Position numbers and translations under genes: made by a program | Shown here: one piece after another, positions 17,413-24,556 of the stretch | Numbering within the stretch: position 1 is the first letter of the stretch | How the letters are laid out: each line of letters begins with the position of its first letter | From: Streptomyces sp. HM190 | GTDB lineage: Bacteria; Actinomycetota; Actinomycetes; Streptomycetales; Streptomycetaceae | Length of the DNA: 64,000 bases | Assembly (NCBI RefSeq): GCF_009857135.1 | Contig: NZ_CP047318.1 | Coordinates: forward strand, 2,294,001 to 2,358,000 | Direction of reading: 5' to 3' | The notes under the pieces: model-generated | Seen by the model: the letters and a program-made list of their open reading frames with translations, nothing else | Databases searched by the model: none | Told to the model about the DNA's origin: nothing

Positions 17413-18963
17413 TCACCGCTGTCCGGCCGTGCTGAGGTCCGCATCGGTGGGCGTGTCCGCCGGCCGGTGTGCCGTGCGCAGAAGAACGGCCACCGCGACG
17501 GCTCCGAGGACCGCCGCCCCGGCCCCGGTGAGCAGGGCGAGGTGCATTCCGGAGGCGAAGGCGTCACGGGCGTTCTCCATCAGTGAGGTGTCGCCCGTCC
17601 TGGCTCCCACGACGTTGGCCGCCGCGAGGGACGAGTGTGCCGCCTCGGCGATGTGGGAGGGGACGCCGTCCAGGTCGAGGGTGTCGCGGTAGCCGGCGTT
17701 GAGGACGCTGCCGAGAACGGCGATGCCCAGCGCTCCGCCCATTTCGCGGGACAGGTCGTTCACGGCCGATCCGACGTTCTGCAGGTCGGACGGGAGGCTG
17801 TCGGTGATGGCCGCCGTGGCAGGCGTCATCGCGAGGCCCATGCCGGCTCCCAGGGGAACCAGGCCCGCCAGGATGAGCCAGTAGGAGCTGCCGCCGTCGA
17901 GTGGGGCCAGTACGGCCAGCCCGACGGCCACCAGGACGAGGCCCACCAGCCAGGGACGGCGCGCCCCGGCGCGCGCGGCCAGCTTGGGCGCGAGTCGGGC
18001 GCTCGGGATCATGGCCGCGGACATGGGCAGCACACTCAGCGCGGCCACCAGGGCACTGGAACCGCGGACGAGCTGCAGGTACTGCATGGCGACGAAGATG
18101 AAGCCGAAGAAGGCGAAGAACTGCAGGGTGATCGACACGGTTCCCGCGGCGAACAGCTTGTCGCGGAACAGGCGCGGGTCCAGCAGCGGGTCCGGGTGGC
18201 GCAGTTCCCAGGCGACGAAGCCGGCCAGCACGACGAGTCCGAGAGCCATGCCCGACAGGGTCTCGGTGCTCGCCCACCCGTGCTCCGGCGCCTCGATCAC
18301 CGCGTAGACCAGGATGCCCAGGCCCACCACCGTCAGCGTGGCTCCCACGATGTCGACGCGCCGCTTTCCGGGCTCGGCGGATTCCGGCACGAAGACGTAG
18401 GTTCCGACGAAGGCCACGACCGCCAGGACGACGTTGAGCCAGAAGACCGAGCGCCAGGACCACAGTTCGAGCACGGAGCCCGACGCGAGCAGTCCCAGGA
18501 CGGCGCTCGCTCCCGCCACGGCCGCCCAGACGCTGACCGCACGCGTCCTCTGCTCGCGCGGGAACGTGCTCGTGATGGTGGACAGGGTGGCGGGCATCAC
18601 GAACGCGGCCGCCAACCCGAGCACGGCCCGCAGGGCGATCAGGGTCTCCGGCTCCGAGGCGAACGCCGCGGCGACCGAGCCGCCCGCGAACAGAGCCAGA
18701 CCTCCCAGCAGCGCCCTGCGCCGGCCGAAGCGGTCGCCCAGCGTCGCGGCGAGCAGCAGCAGGGCGGCGAAGACCAGGCTGTACGCGTCGATGATCCAGG
18801 AGAGTTGGGTCTGGCTGGCGTGTGTTTCGCGGGCGATGCCCGGCAGGGCCACGTTCAGAGACGCCATGGCGGACACGACGGTCGCCAGTGCGAGGCATGT
18901 GACGGCCAGAACCGCTCCGTGGCGCACGGTTCCTTGGCCTTGGTCTACGAGTCTCCGATTCAC
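17413..18963 (-). CDS. MFS drug exporter, 14-TM DHA2 type
   Basis: A 516-residue major facilitator protein, with about 14 hydrophobic helices. Motifs are LGDRFGRRRALL (motif A) after TM2, LSWIIDAYSLVFAALLLL (the W-DAY signature of EmrB/QacA antiporters) and LGLAAAFVMPATLSTITSTFP (motif C-like). It probably exports a toxic compound by proton antiport. The start is GTG 18963, supported by GAAAGGA 8 bases upstream; upstream in-frame codons are low-complexity. The promoter region carries two pairs of the 16-bp palindrome shared with the tetR and monooxygenase genes, so control by the TetR regulators is likely. It is followed by the HxlR-like gene. Confidence 0.9.
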   Translation of the reverse strand: MNRRLVDQGQGTVRHGAVLAVTCLALATVVSAMASLNVALPGIARETHASQTQLSWIIDAYSLVFAALLLLAATLGDRFGRRRALLGGLALFAGGSVAAAFASEPETLIALRAVLGLAAAFVMPATLSTITSTFPREQRTRAVSVWAAVAGASAVLGLLASGSVLELWSWRSVFWLNVVLAVVAFVGTYVFVPESAEPGKRRVDIVGATLTVVGLGILVYAVIEAPEHGWASTETLSGMALGLVVLAGFVAWELRHPDPLLDPRLFRDKLFAAGTVSITLQFFAFFGFIFVAMQYLQLVRGSSALVAALSVLPMSAAMIPSARLAPKLAARAGARRPWLVGLVLVAVGLAVLAPLDGGSSYWLILAGLVPLGAGMGLAMTPATAAITDSLPSDLQNVGSAVNDLSREMGGALGIAVLGSVLNAGYRDTLDLDGVPSHIAEAAHSSLAAANVVGARTGDTSLMENARDAFASGMHLALLTGAGAAVLGAVAVAVLLRTAHRPADTPTDADLSTAGQR

Positions 18964-19250
18964 GGGAGGCGTCCTTTCCGGCTGCTGCGCTGCGCCGTTC
19001 GCGTGGTTGCGGGGCCGGGGCGTCGAGGTGCCTGCCCGGCGTGGGCGACGGAGCGCTGGGGGCTTCTCTCTGGCACGCGCTCGCGCACGAGCGGGCGTGG
19101 GGATGTCGGGTGGTCGTCGTCTGGCAGGAGGCCCGTTCGGCCTGCCCGAGGGAGCGGCGATCACCGAGTCCGCTGAGGGGGCGCCATCTCCCGGCGCTCT
19201 CCTCTCCGGGAGCGCCGGTGCGGGGCGCCTCTCAGCAGGTCCTCGCTGTT
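18964..19250. other. Long leader between the MFS exporter and its operators
   Basis: A 287-bp stretch between the MFS start and the operator cluster. It is open in the MFS frame but reads as Arg/Pro/Ala-rich sequence with no conserved features. If the exporter promoter sits at the operators, its mRNA has a leader of about 300 nt. I see no convincing stem-loop. Confidence 0.45.
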
Positions 19251-19335
19251 GCCAACGCTTGTTGGCCACCATCTGTTGACAGAGTGCACGGGGGCGGTTG
19301 AAAAAGTCAACACTTGGTGGCCTACGTTCGTTGGC
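19251..19335. promoter_or_regulatory. Operator cluster between the divergent MFS and tetR1 genes
   Basis: Four copies of the 16-bp palindrome GCCAAC-N4-GTTGGC in two tandem pairs. Pair A is 19251-19266 (perfect arms) and 19265-19280. Pair B is 19306-19321 and 19320-19335. Within each pair the copies start 14 bp apart and share two bases. Pair B ends one base before the tetR1 ATG. On the minus strand TTGACT (19310-19305) and CACTCT (19286-19281), 18 bp apart, could be the exporter promoter, with initiation inside pair A. TetR-type repression of both genes is inferred. Confidence 0.75.
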
Positions 19336-19932
19336 ATGGAAGTGGAACCCCGCGAGAACGCCTCGTCGGCACCGCCGCCTCGACGCTCCGACCGCACGCG
19401 TTCGGTCATCCTCGACGTCGCCCGCCGGCACTTCGCCGCGCACGGATTCGAGCGCACGACGATCCGGGCCGTCGCCGCCGACGCGGGCATCGACCCGGCA
19501 CTGGTGATCCGGTACTACGGGAGCAAGGCCCGGCTCTTCGACGCCGCGCTCGACATCACCCTGCGTCTTCCCGATCTCTCCGGCGTCCCGGCGGACCACC
19601 TCGCGGAGGCCCTCCTACGGCACTTCATGGTGCGCTGGGAGCACGAAAGCGCCGACGACACGCTTCTGTTGCTGCTGCGGTCCGCCGTCACCAACGACCG
19701 GGCCGCGGAGCGCATGCGCGAGATCTTCGCGACGCAGGTCGCCCCCGGACTCGGGGGACCGCACGCGGAGAAGGTCGGCCTGATCGTCACCCAGCTCCTC
19801 GGCCTCGCGCTCAGCCGCCACCTGCTGCGGATCCCGGCCGTCGTGCGACTGACACCCGGCGAGATCCTCGCCCTCTACGTTCCGGCCGTCGGCGGCGTCT
19901 TCCAGCTCCCTCGTGGCCGTGAAGCGCGGTGA
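19336..19932 (+). CDS. TetR-family regulator 1 of the efflux island
   Basis: A 198-residue TetR repressor. The HTH is RSDRTRSVILDVARRHFAAHGFERTTIRAVAADAGIDPALVIRYYGSKARLFDAAL, in two parts, near residues 17-73; the C-terminal ligand domain contains LLLLLRSAVTNDRAAERMREIFATQV. About 60% identical by eye to the next regulator, so the two arose by duplication. ATG 19336 directly follows an operator, with TACGTT (19323-19328) 7 bases before it, giving a leaderless transcript; in-frame codons upstream are the operators. It is divergent from the MFS gene and presumably represses itself and the exporter. Confidence 0.9.
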   Translation: MEVEPRENASSAPPPRRSDRTRSVILDVARRHFAAHGFERTTIRAVAADAGIDPALVIRYYGSKARLFDAALDITLRLPDLSGVPADHLAEALLRHFMVRWEHESADDTLLLLLRSAVTNDRAAERMREIFATQVAPGLGGPHAEKVGLIVTQLLGLALSRHLLRIPAVVRLTPGEILALYVPAVGGVFQLPRGREAR

Positions 19933-20000
19933 CGCGCCGGGACGCGCCGGGACGCATCGAGGCGCACCGGGACGCGCCGGGGCACGCCGGGACGCACCGG
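19931..20000. repeat. 10-bp tandem repeat, seven units
   Basis: Seven consecutive 10-bp units of GACGCGCCGG with 0-4 changes each, starting at the tetR1 stop codon. The exact 10-bp period is close to one helical turn. Beyond it lies an 11-bp direct duplication GGTACCGGGCT at 20094-20115. Confidence 0.85.
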
Positions 20001-20132
20001 CCGCGAACGGCGGGACGCCACGTCGAGGGCGAGGCGGCGGCGCCGAACGCGGGACGTGGCCATCTGCACGGCCAGGTACGGCGGTGCCGGCCAGGTACCG
20101 GGCTGGTACCGGGCTGGCACCTGCCCGGAAGA

Positions 20133-20162
20133 GCCAACCGCTGTTGGCCTACTCTTGTTGGC
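20133..20162 (+). promoter_or_regulatory. Tandem operator pair of tetR2
   Basis: GCCAACCGCTGTTGGC (20133-20148, perfect arms) and GCCTACTCTTGTTGGC (20147-20162) start 14 bp apart and share two bases; the second ends immediately before ATG 20163. TACTCT (20150-20155) inside the second copy is placed as a -10 for leaderless initiation. The layout is the same as before tetR1. Confidence 0.75.
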
Positions 20163-20762
20163 ATGACCTCGGGCGCTCAGAGCAGCACCACAGACCGACG
20201 TTCCGACCGGACGAGAGCGGCCATCCTGCGCGCCGCACGGGAGAGATTCGCGGCCCAGGGGTACGAACGCACCACCATCCGGGCCGTCGCCGCGGACGCC
20301 GACATCGACCCGTCCATGGTCATGCGCTACTTCGGCAGCAAGGCGCAGCTCTTCGACAGCGCGCTCGCCATCGACCTGCGCCTGCCGGACCTGACCGCCG
20401 TTCCGCGTACCGAGCTGGCACGGACACTGGTGCGGCATTTCCTGGAGCGCTGGGAGGGTGACCCGGCCGACGACGCGCTCCTGGTCCTCCTGCGCTCGGC
20501 GGTCACCAACGAGCACGCCGCGAGCCGCATGCACGAGATCTTCGCGACGCAGATCGCCCCCGCGATCAGCGCGATGCTGGGTCCCGAACTCGCCGCACGC
20601 CGAGCCGGCCTGGTCTCCGCCCAGCTTCTCGGCCTGGGTCTGACCCGTTACCTGCTGCGACTCCCCGCCGTGACCGCCCTCACGCACGAGGAGATCGAGA
20701 ACGGTCTCGCTCCGGCCATCGACGCCGTCCTCGGCCAGGGGCCGGACACCTCCGGCGCCTGA
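20163..20762 (+). CDS. TetR-family regulator 2 of the efflux island
   Basis: A 199-residue TetR repressor, paralogous to the preceding one. The HTH region (TTIRAVAADADIDPSMVMRYFGSKAQLFDSA) is nearly identical to that of regulator 1, consistent with both reading the same operator, while the ligand domain differs more (for example AISAMLGPELAARRAGLVSAQ is extended here). This pattern suggests two ligand specificities on one regulon. The start is ATG 20163, abutting its own operator pair. Confidence 0.9.
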   Translation: MTSGAQSSTTDRRSDRTRAAILRAARERFAAQGYERTTIRAVAADADIDPSMVMRYFGSKAQLFDSALAIDLRLPDLTAVPRTELARTLVRHFLERWEGDPADDALLVLLRSAVTNEHAASRMHEIFATQIAPAISAMLGPELAARRAGLVSAQLLGLGLTRYLLRLPAVTALTHEEIENGLAPAIDAVLGQGPDTSGA

Positions 20763-20886
20763 TCACGACGCGGGCCCGGGGACGACCGGCGGCAAGCGGC
20801 ACGGGAAGTAGGCGGACCGGGCCGCGGGCGGCCTCCGCATCCCGCGGCCCGGACGCGACCTGATCGGCCCGGACCCGCATCCACCA

Positions 20887-20995
20887 CTCCGGGCGTCGGT
20901 CCTCACACGACGACTCCGGGCCGTCGGCCCTCACACGACTACTCCGGCCCTCGACCCTCACACGGCCACTCCGGGCGTCGGTCCTCACACGCGGG
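20887..20995. repeat. 27/28-bp tandem repeat, four units
   Basis: Four units beginning CTCCGGGCGTCGGTCCTCAC at 20887, 20914, 20942 and 20969, lengths 27, 28, 27 and about 27 bp; units 1 and 4 are the most similar. The array runs into the 3' end of the monooxygenase remnant. Confidence 0.8.
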
Positions 20996-21340
20996 CGGGC
21001 TCCAGTCCACCAGGGGCTTCAGGGACTTCTGGAAGGCGTCGGCCGGCGCCGCGCGCACGAGCCCGTCGCGCAGGGCCACGGCGCCACGGGAGGACCACTG
21101 GGCCACCCTGCCGACCAGCCGGCACCTCCGGGCCACGTACGGCGTGCGGGGACGGCGCAGCAGGTCGTACTCGTGCAGCCCGTCGCTCGCGTCGGCGCGG
21201 TCCGCGAGGACCACCGGGTCCTCCAGGGCCTGGCAGGCCCCCTGCCCGAGGTTGGGGGTCATGGCGTGCGCGGCGTCGCAGACCCGCGCGACCCGGCCGG
21301 CGGCGTAGGAGCGCAGGGGCGGCTCGGGGTCGGGGGAGCA
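20985..21340 (-). pseudogene. FAD-dependent monooxygenase remnant (C-terminal part)
   Basis: Reading the minus strand from about 21331, DPEPPLRSYAAGRVARV, CDAAHAMTPNLGQGACQALEDP and VVLADRADASDGLHEYDLLRRPRTPYV are recognisable as the C-terminal half of a UbiH/PheA-type FAD hydroxylase (family motif GDAAHAMxPNxGQG). The N-terminal FAD-binding region is missing and the Gly of GD is replaced by Cys, so the product cannot be functional. The upstream codons in this frame are unrelated, and the fragment ends in the 27/28-bp repeat array. Confidence 0.75.
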
Positions 21341-21538
21341 AGTGTCCCGTCCAGCGAACGGCACCCCCGGGGCCGCGGCATGAGGGAACGGCCCCTTGAA
21401 CCACCCCTGCGCGACTGCGCGGCGGGCGGGCCGCACGGCGGGAGCGCGCGCCCGGAGCGGCGGAGGCGTCGCGTGACCGCCGGGCGGTACGCGCGGCGGT
21501 GGCCGCGTCGCCCTCGTGTCCGGATACCTGCCCTCACG

Positions 21539-21608
21539 GCCAACACGCGTTGACTTGCCGGTCCGGCAGCGGCATCATGACAACAAGCGTTGGCCAACAG
21601 GTGTTGGC
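21539..21608 (+). promoter_or_regulatory. Operator cluster of the FAD monooxygenase gene
   Basis: One palindrome at 21539-21554 (arms GCCAAC and GTTGAC) and a tandem pair at 21579-21594 and 21593-21608, the last with perfect arms. TTGACT (21550-21555) and CATCAT (21573-21578), 17 bp apart, form a candidate promoter: the single site covers the -35 and the pair covers the probable start of transcription. The 24-bp gap between site and pair is nearly the same as in the MFS promoter (25 bp). Confidence 0.72.
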
Positions 21609-21633
21609 TTTCGGGACGGCACAGGGAGACGCG

Positions 21634-22764
21634 ATGAACAGGCCCGCACTGCCCGCTCACACCAAGGTCGCGATCGTCGGCGCAGGCCCCACCGGTCTGA
21701 CGCTCGCCGTGACACTCGCCTCCGCCGGCGTCGACCACGTCCTGCTGGACCGCCTGTCGGAGGGCGCCAACACCTCACGGGCGGCCGTGGTGCACGCCCG
21801 GACGCTCGAGATCCTGGACGAGTTGGGGGCCTCGCGGGAACTGATCGCGCGTGGTCTGAGGCTCAACCGGTTCGCCGTACGCGAGAGCTCCCGCACCCTC
21901 ATGACGGTCCCGTTCGACGGGCTGCCCACCCCCCACCCGTACACGCTGATGGTTCCCCAGTACGAGACCGAGAGCGTGCTGCTCGCGCGCCTGCGTGCCC
22001 TGGGCGGTGATGTGCACCGCCCGTACGAGGTGGTGGCGGTCTCCCAGGAGGACGACGGCGTGACGCTGACGACGGCCTGCGGCGCGCGGCTGCTCGCCGA
22101 CTACGCGGTGGGCGCCGACGGGATGCACAGTGTCGTGCGCGAGGCGGCCGGAATCGGGTTCCGGGGCGCCCCGTACGAGGAGTCGTTCGTCCTCGCCGAT
22201 GTGGCGATGGACTGGGTGCCGGGATCGGGTGAGGTCTCGCTGACCTTCGGCACGGCCGGGCTCACCGTGGTCGCGCCGCTGCCCGGTGACCGCTACCGGA
22301 TCGTCGCCACCGTGGACGACGCCCCCTCGGCACCCGGACTGCCCTACCTACAGGACCTGATGGACGAGCGGGCACCCGGCCAGGCGAGGATCACGCAGCT
22401 GGTCTGGTCCTCGCGGTTCCGGGTGCACCACCGGATCGCCGAGCGGTACCGCGAGGGGCGGCTCCTCCTCGCCGGGGACGCCGCCCACGTCCACAGTCCC
22501 GCGGGGGGACAGGGAATGAACACCGGCATCCAGGACGGTCGCGCGCTGGGGCAGGCGTTCGCCGAGGGGGACCTGGACGGGTACGAGGCGCGTCGCCGCC
22601 CCGTGGCGGAGCGAGTGGTGGCCTTCACCGACCGCATGACGCGCATCGCCACCACCCGCAACGTCGTGGCCAGAGGAGCTCGGAACCTGGCGCTCCCCCT
22701 GCTGGGCAGGACGGGCCTGCCGCGGAAGCTCGCCACCGAGCTCGCGGAGCTGAACTACCGCTGA
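21634..22764 (+). CDS. FAD-dependent aromatic-type monooxygenase
   Basis: A 376-residue class A flavoprotein hydroxylase. It has the dinucleotide motif VAIVGAGPTGLTLAVTL (residues 11-27), the DG motif GADGMHSVVREAAGI and the GD motif LLAGDAAHVHSPAGGQGMN followed by TGIQDG. It would use NAD(P)H and O2 to hydroxylate an aromatic or polyketide-like ligand. It lacks the thioredoxin-like C-terminal domain of PheA/RdmE-type relatives, which explains its short length. The start is ATG 21634 with AGGGAG upstream. The operator cluster ties it to the TetR/MFS genes; drug inactivation is a plausible role but is inferred. Confidence 0.9.
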   Translation: MNRPALPAHTKVAIVGAGPTGLTLAVTLASAGVDHVLLDRLSEGANTSRAAVVHARTLEILDELGASRELIARGLRLNRFAVRESSRTLMTVPFDGLPTPHPYTLMVPQYETESVLLARLRALGGDVHRPYEVVAVSQEDDGVTLTTACGARLLADYAVGADGMHSVVREAAGIGFRGAPYEESFVLADVAMDWVPGSGEVSLTFGTAGLTVVAPLPGDRYRIVATVDDAPSAPGLPYLQDLMDERAPGQARITQLVWSSRFRVHHRIAERYREGRLLLAGDAAHVHSPAGGQGMNTGIQDGRALGQAFAEGDLDGYEARRRPVAERVVAFTDRMTRIATTRNVVARGARNLALPLLGRTGLPRKLATELAELNYR

Positions 22765-22867
22765 GAAGCCGCCCGACGGCCGGGCCGGCGGGACGTCCCG
22801 GCGCGTTCCGCGGGGCGGCCACGCGGTGGCCCGACGACGATGCCATCCGACCCCGGAAGAAGCGATC

Positions 22868-23092
22868 GGCGCCCTTGTCACCGACGGTCGGCACCGCGAT
22901 GGCCGCGCCGACGGTGATCACGGTCAGGATCACGATGGAGACCGGCGGCGCCGGGAACACGGTGGTGACCTTCGGGAAGAACACCATCAGCGCCCGTGCG
23001 AAGACCAGGCCCGCGAGGACCTCGGAGCGCCGGACCTTCGGGGCAGGGGTCCAGTCCGGCTTCTGGCCGCGCAGGCGGGCGGCCGGGGACAC
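22868..23092 (-). pseudogene. SulP-family anion transporter remnant with internal deletion
   Basis: Minus-strand translation gives QKPDWTPAPKVRRSEVLAGLV, which resembles the N-terminus of actinobacterial SulP permeases, followed directly by ALMVFFPKVTTVFPAPPVSI and VILTVITVGAAIAVPTVGDKG, which resembles a region some 150-200 residues later in that family. The intervening membrane helices are missing, and neither a proper start nor the STAS domain is present. It is a decayed gene. The surrounding 22765-23253 interval holds no other gene I can support. Confidence 0.65.
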
Positions 23093-23253
23093 GGCACGAC
23101 GGACTGCCGACGCGCTGTCGACGGACTGGCGACGGGTGATCGGCGGCCGGGCGCGCACCGTTCGAGCGGCGCACCGTCCCGGCTTTCCTGGGTGGGGGCA
23201 CCGTCGTATGGTTTTCTGAACGACTGTTCGATGAACAACGGGGAGACACGGGG

Positions 23254-23511
23254 ATGCCCGAACAGGACGACAGCGAGCGGGAGTTCGACCTCCGGTGGGC
23301 GGACGACGCCGAGCACAAGGAGCCCTCCGCGCGGGCCCGGATGCTGGCCGCGCGCTGGAAGGAGAACCCGCCCGCGCCGCAGCCCTTCCGCGCCGATCCC
23401 GGGCCGCGCGCACCGCGCCGCTCGTCGTGGGTGTCGACGCTCCTGGTGTTCGGCTGCGTGGCGGGGCTCATCGCGGTGATCGGATACCTCAACTACCGAT
23501 CCTCGTACTGA
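23254..23511 (+). CDS. Small single-pass membrane protein (85 aa)
   Basis: An 85-residue protein: an acidic, charged N-terminus (MPEQDDSEREFDLRWADDAE), a Pro-rich linker and one C-terminal helix (WVSTLLVFGCVAGLIAVIGYL, about residues 59-79) with a short tail NYRSSY. A tail-anchored cytoplasmic-domain protein; I do not recognise the family. The start is ATG 23254 with GGGGAG upstream. TATGGT at 23207-23212 may be its -10. It precedes the protease gene at 23627 by 115 bp. Confidence 0.75.
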   Translation: MPEQDDSEREFDLRWADDAEHKEPSARARMLAARWKENPPAPQPFRADPGPRAPRRSSWVSTLLVFGCVAGLIAVIGYLNYRSSY

Positions 23512-23626
23512 GCCCGCCCCCCGGCGCCGGCCCTCGGGGCCGTGGCCGCCTCCCGGGGCCGTGGCCGCCTCCCGGGCGCACAATGGAAGGCGGGACGGGT
23601 GCCTGCCTGAGTGCGGGGTGGTACGG

Positions 23627-24550
23627 ATGTCGAACCGGTTCCGGAGTGATCCGCGGCTGACCGCGCGGATGACGATCACGTTGTTCCTGCTCGGTCTGCT
23701 GTACGTGCTGTTCGTGGCCGCGCTGATCGCGCTGCTGAAGTCGTGGGTGCTGGTCGTGGTGGTCGCGGCCCTCCTCCTGGGGGCGCAGTACTGGTACTCG
23801 GACCGGGTGGCCCTGTTCGCCATGCGCGGGCGGATCGTGGAGGCCGAGGAGTATCCGCGGCTGCACGGGGCGGTGGACCGGCTGTGCGCGGTCGCGGACA
23901 TGCCGAAGCCGCGGGTCGCGGTGGCGGACATGGATATGCCAAACGCGTTCGCGACCGGACGGAACACCGATCACGCAGTGGTGTGCGTGACGACGGGGCT
24001 GCTCAGAAGGCTGGAGACGGACGAACTGGAGGGGGTGCTGGCGCACGAGCTGTCGCATGTGGCGCACCGCGATGTCGCCGTGATGACGATCGCCTCGTTC
24101 CTGGGGGTGCTGGCGGGTCTGGTCGTACGGTTCGCGTTCTACTCCAACATGTTCGGCGGACGCCGGGACCAGAACACCGCCGTCGTCCTCAGCGTGGTGA
24201 TGGGGGTCTCGGCCGCCGTGTACGTGCTGAGCTTCCTGCTGATCCGGGTCCTGTCCCGGTACCGGGAGCTGGCCGCCGACCGGGCGGGCGCGCTGCTCAC
24301 CGGGCGGCCCTCGGCGCTCGCCTCCGCGCTGACCAAGGTCACCGGGGACATCGCCCGGATCCCGACACGGGACCTCAGGACCTCGCAGGCGTTCAACGCC
24401 TTCTACTTCACCCCCGCCCTGGGCAGCCGGCCGGACCTGGCGCGCTTCTTCGCCACCCACCCGCCCCTGGAGGAGCGGCTCGACCAGCTGGGCAGGATCT
24501 CCGTGGAGCTGGGCGAGGCCCCCGCGTCCGGACCGGGGAAGGCGGGCTGA
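23627..24550 (+). CDS. M48-family membrane metalloprotease (HtpX-like)
   Basis: A 307-residue zinc protease with two N-terminal helices (ITLFLLGLLYVLFVAALIALL, then WVLVVVVAALLLGAQYWY), the catalytic HELSH at 139-143 within GVLAHELSHVAHRD, two further helices, and the third ligand region RYRELAADRAGALLTGR. The C-terminus FFATHPPLEERLDQL is typical of HtpX. It degrades misfolded membrane proteins. The start is ATG 23627. The next gene begins 6 bp after its stop and encodes PspAB, a known partner in the actinobacterial Psp-associated operon. Confidence 0.93.
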   Translation: MSNRFRSDPRLTARMTITLFLLGLLYVLFVAALIALLKSWVLVVVVAALLLGAQYWYSDRVALFAMRGRIVEAEEYPRLHGAVDRLCAVADMPKPRVAVADMDMPNAFATGRNTDHAVVCVTTGLLRRLETDELEGVLAHELSHVAHRDVAVMTIASFLGVLAGLVVRFAFYSNMFGGRRDQNTAVVLSVVMGVSAAVYVLSFLLIRVLSRYRELAADRAGALLTGRPSALASALTKVTGDIARIPTRDLRTSQAFNAFYFTPALGSRPDLARFFATHPPLEERLDQLGRISVELGEAPASGPGKAG

Positions 24551-24556
24551 TCCGCC

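Noticed and set aside
19276..19281. TTGACA as the -35 of tetR1
   Set aside because: It lies about 41 bp from the likely -10 (19323). It is better explained as part of the second palindrome of pair A.
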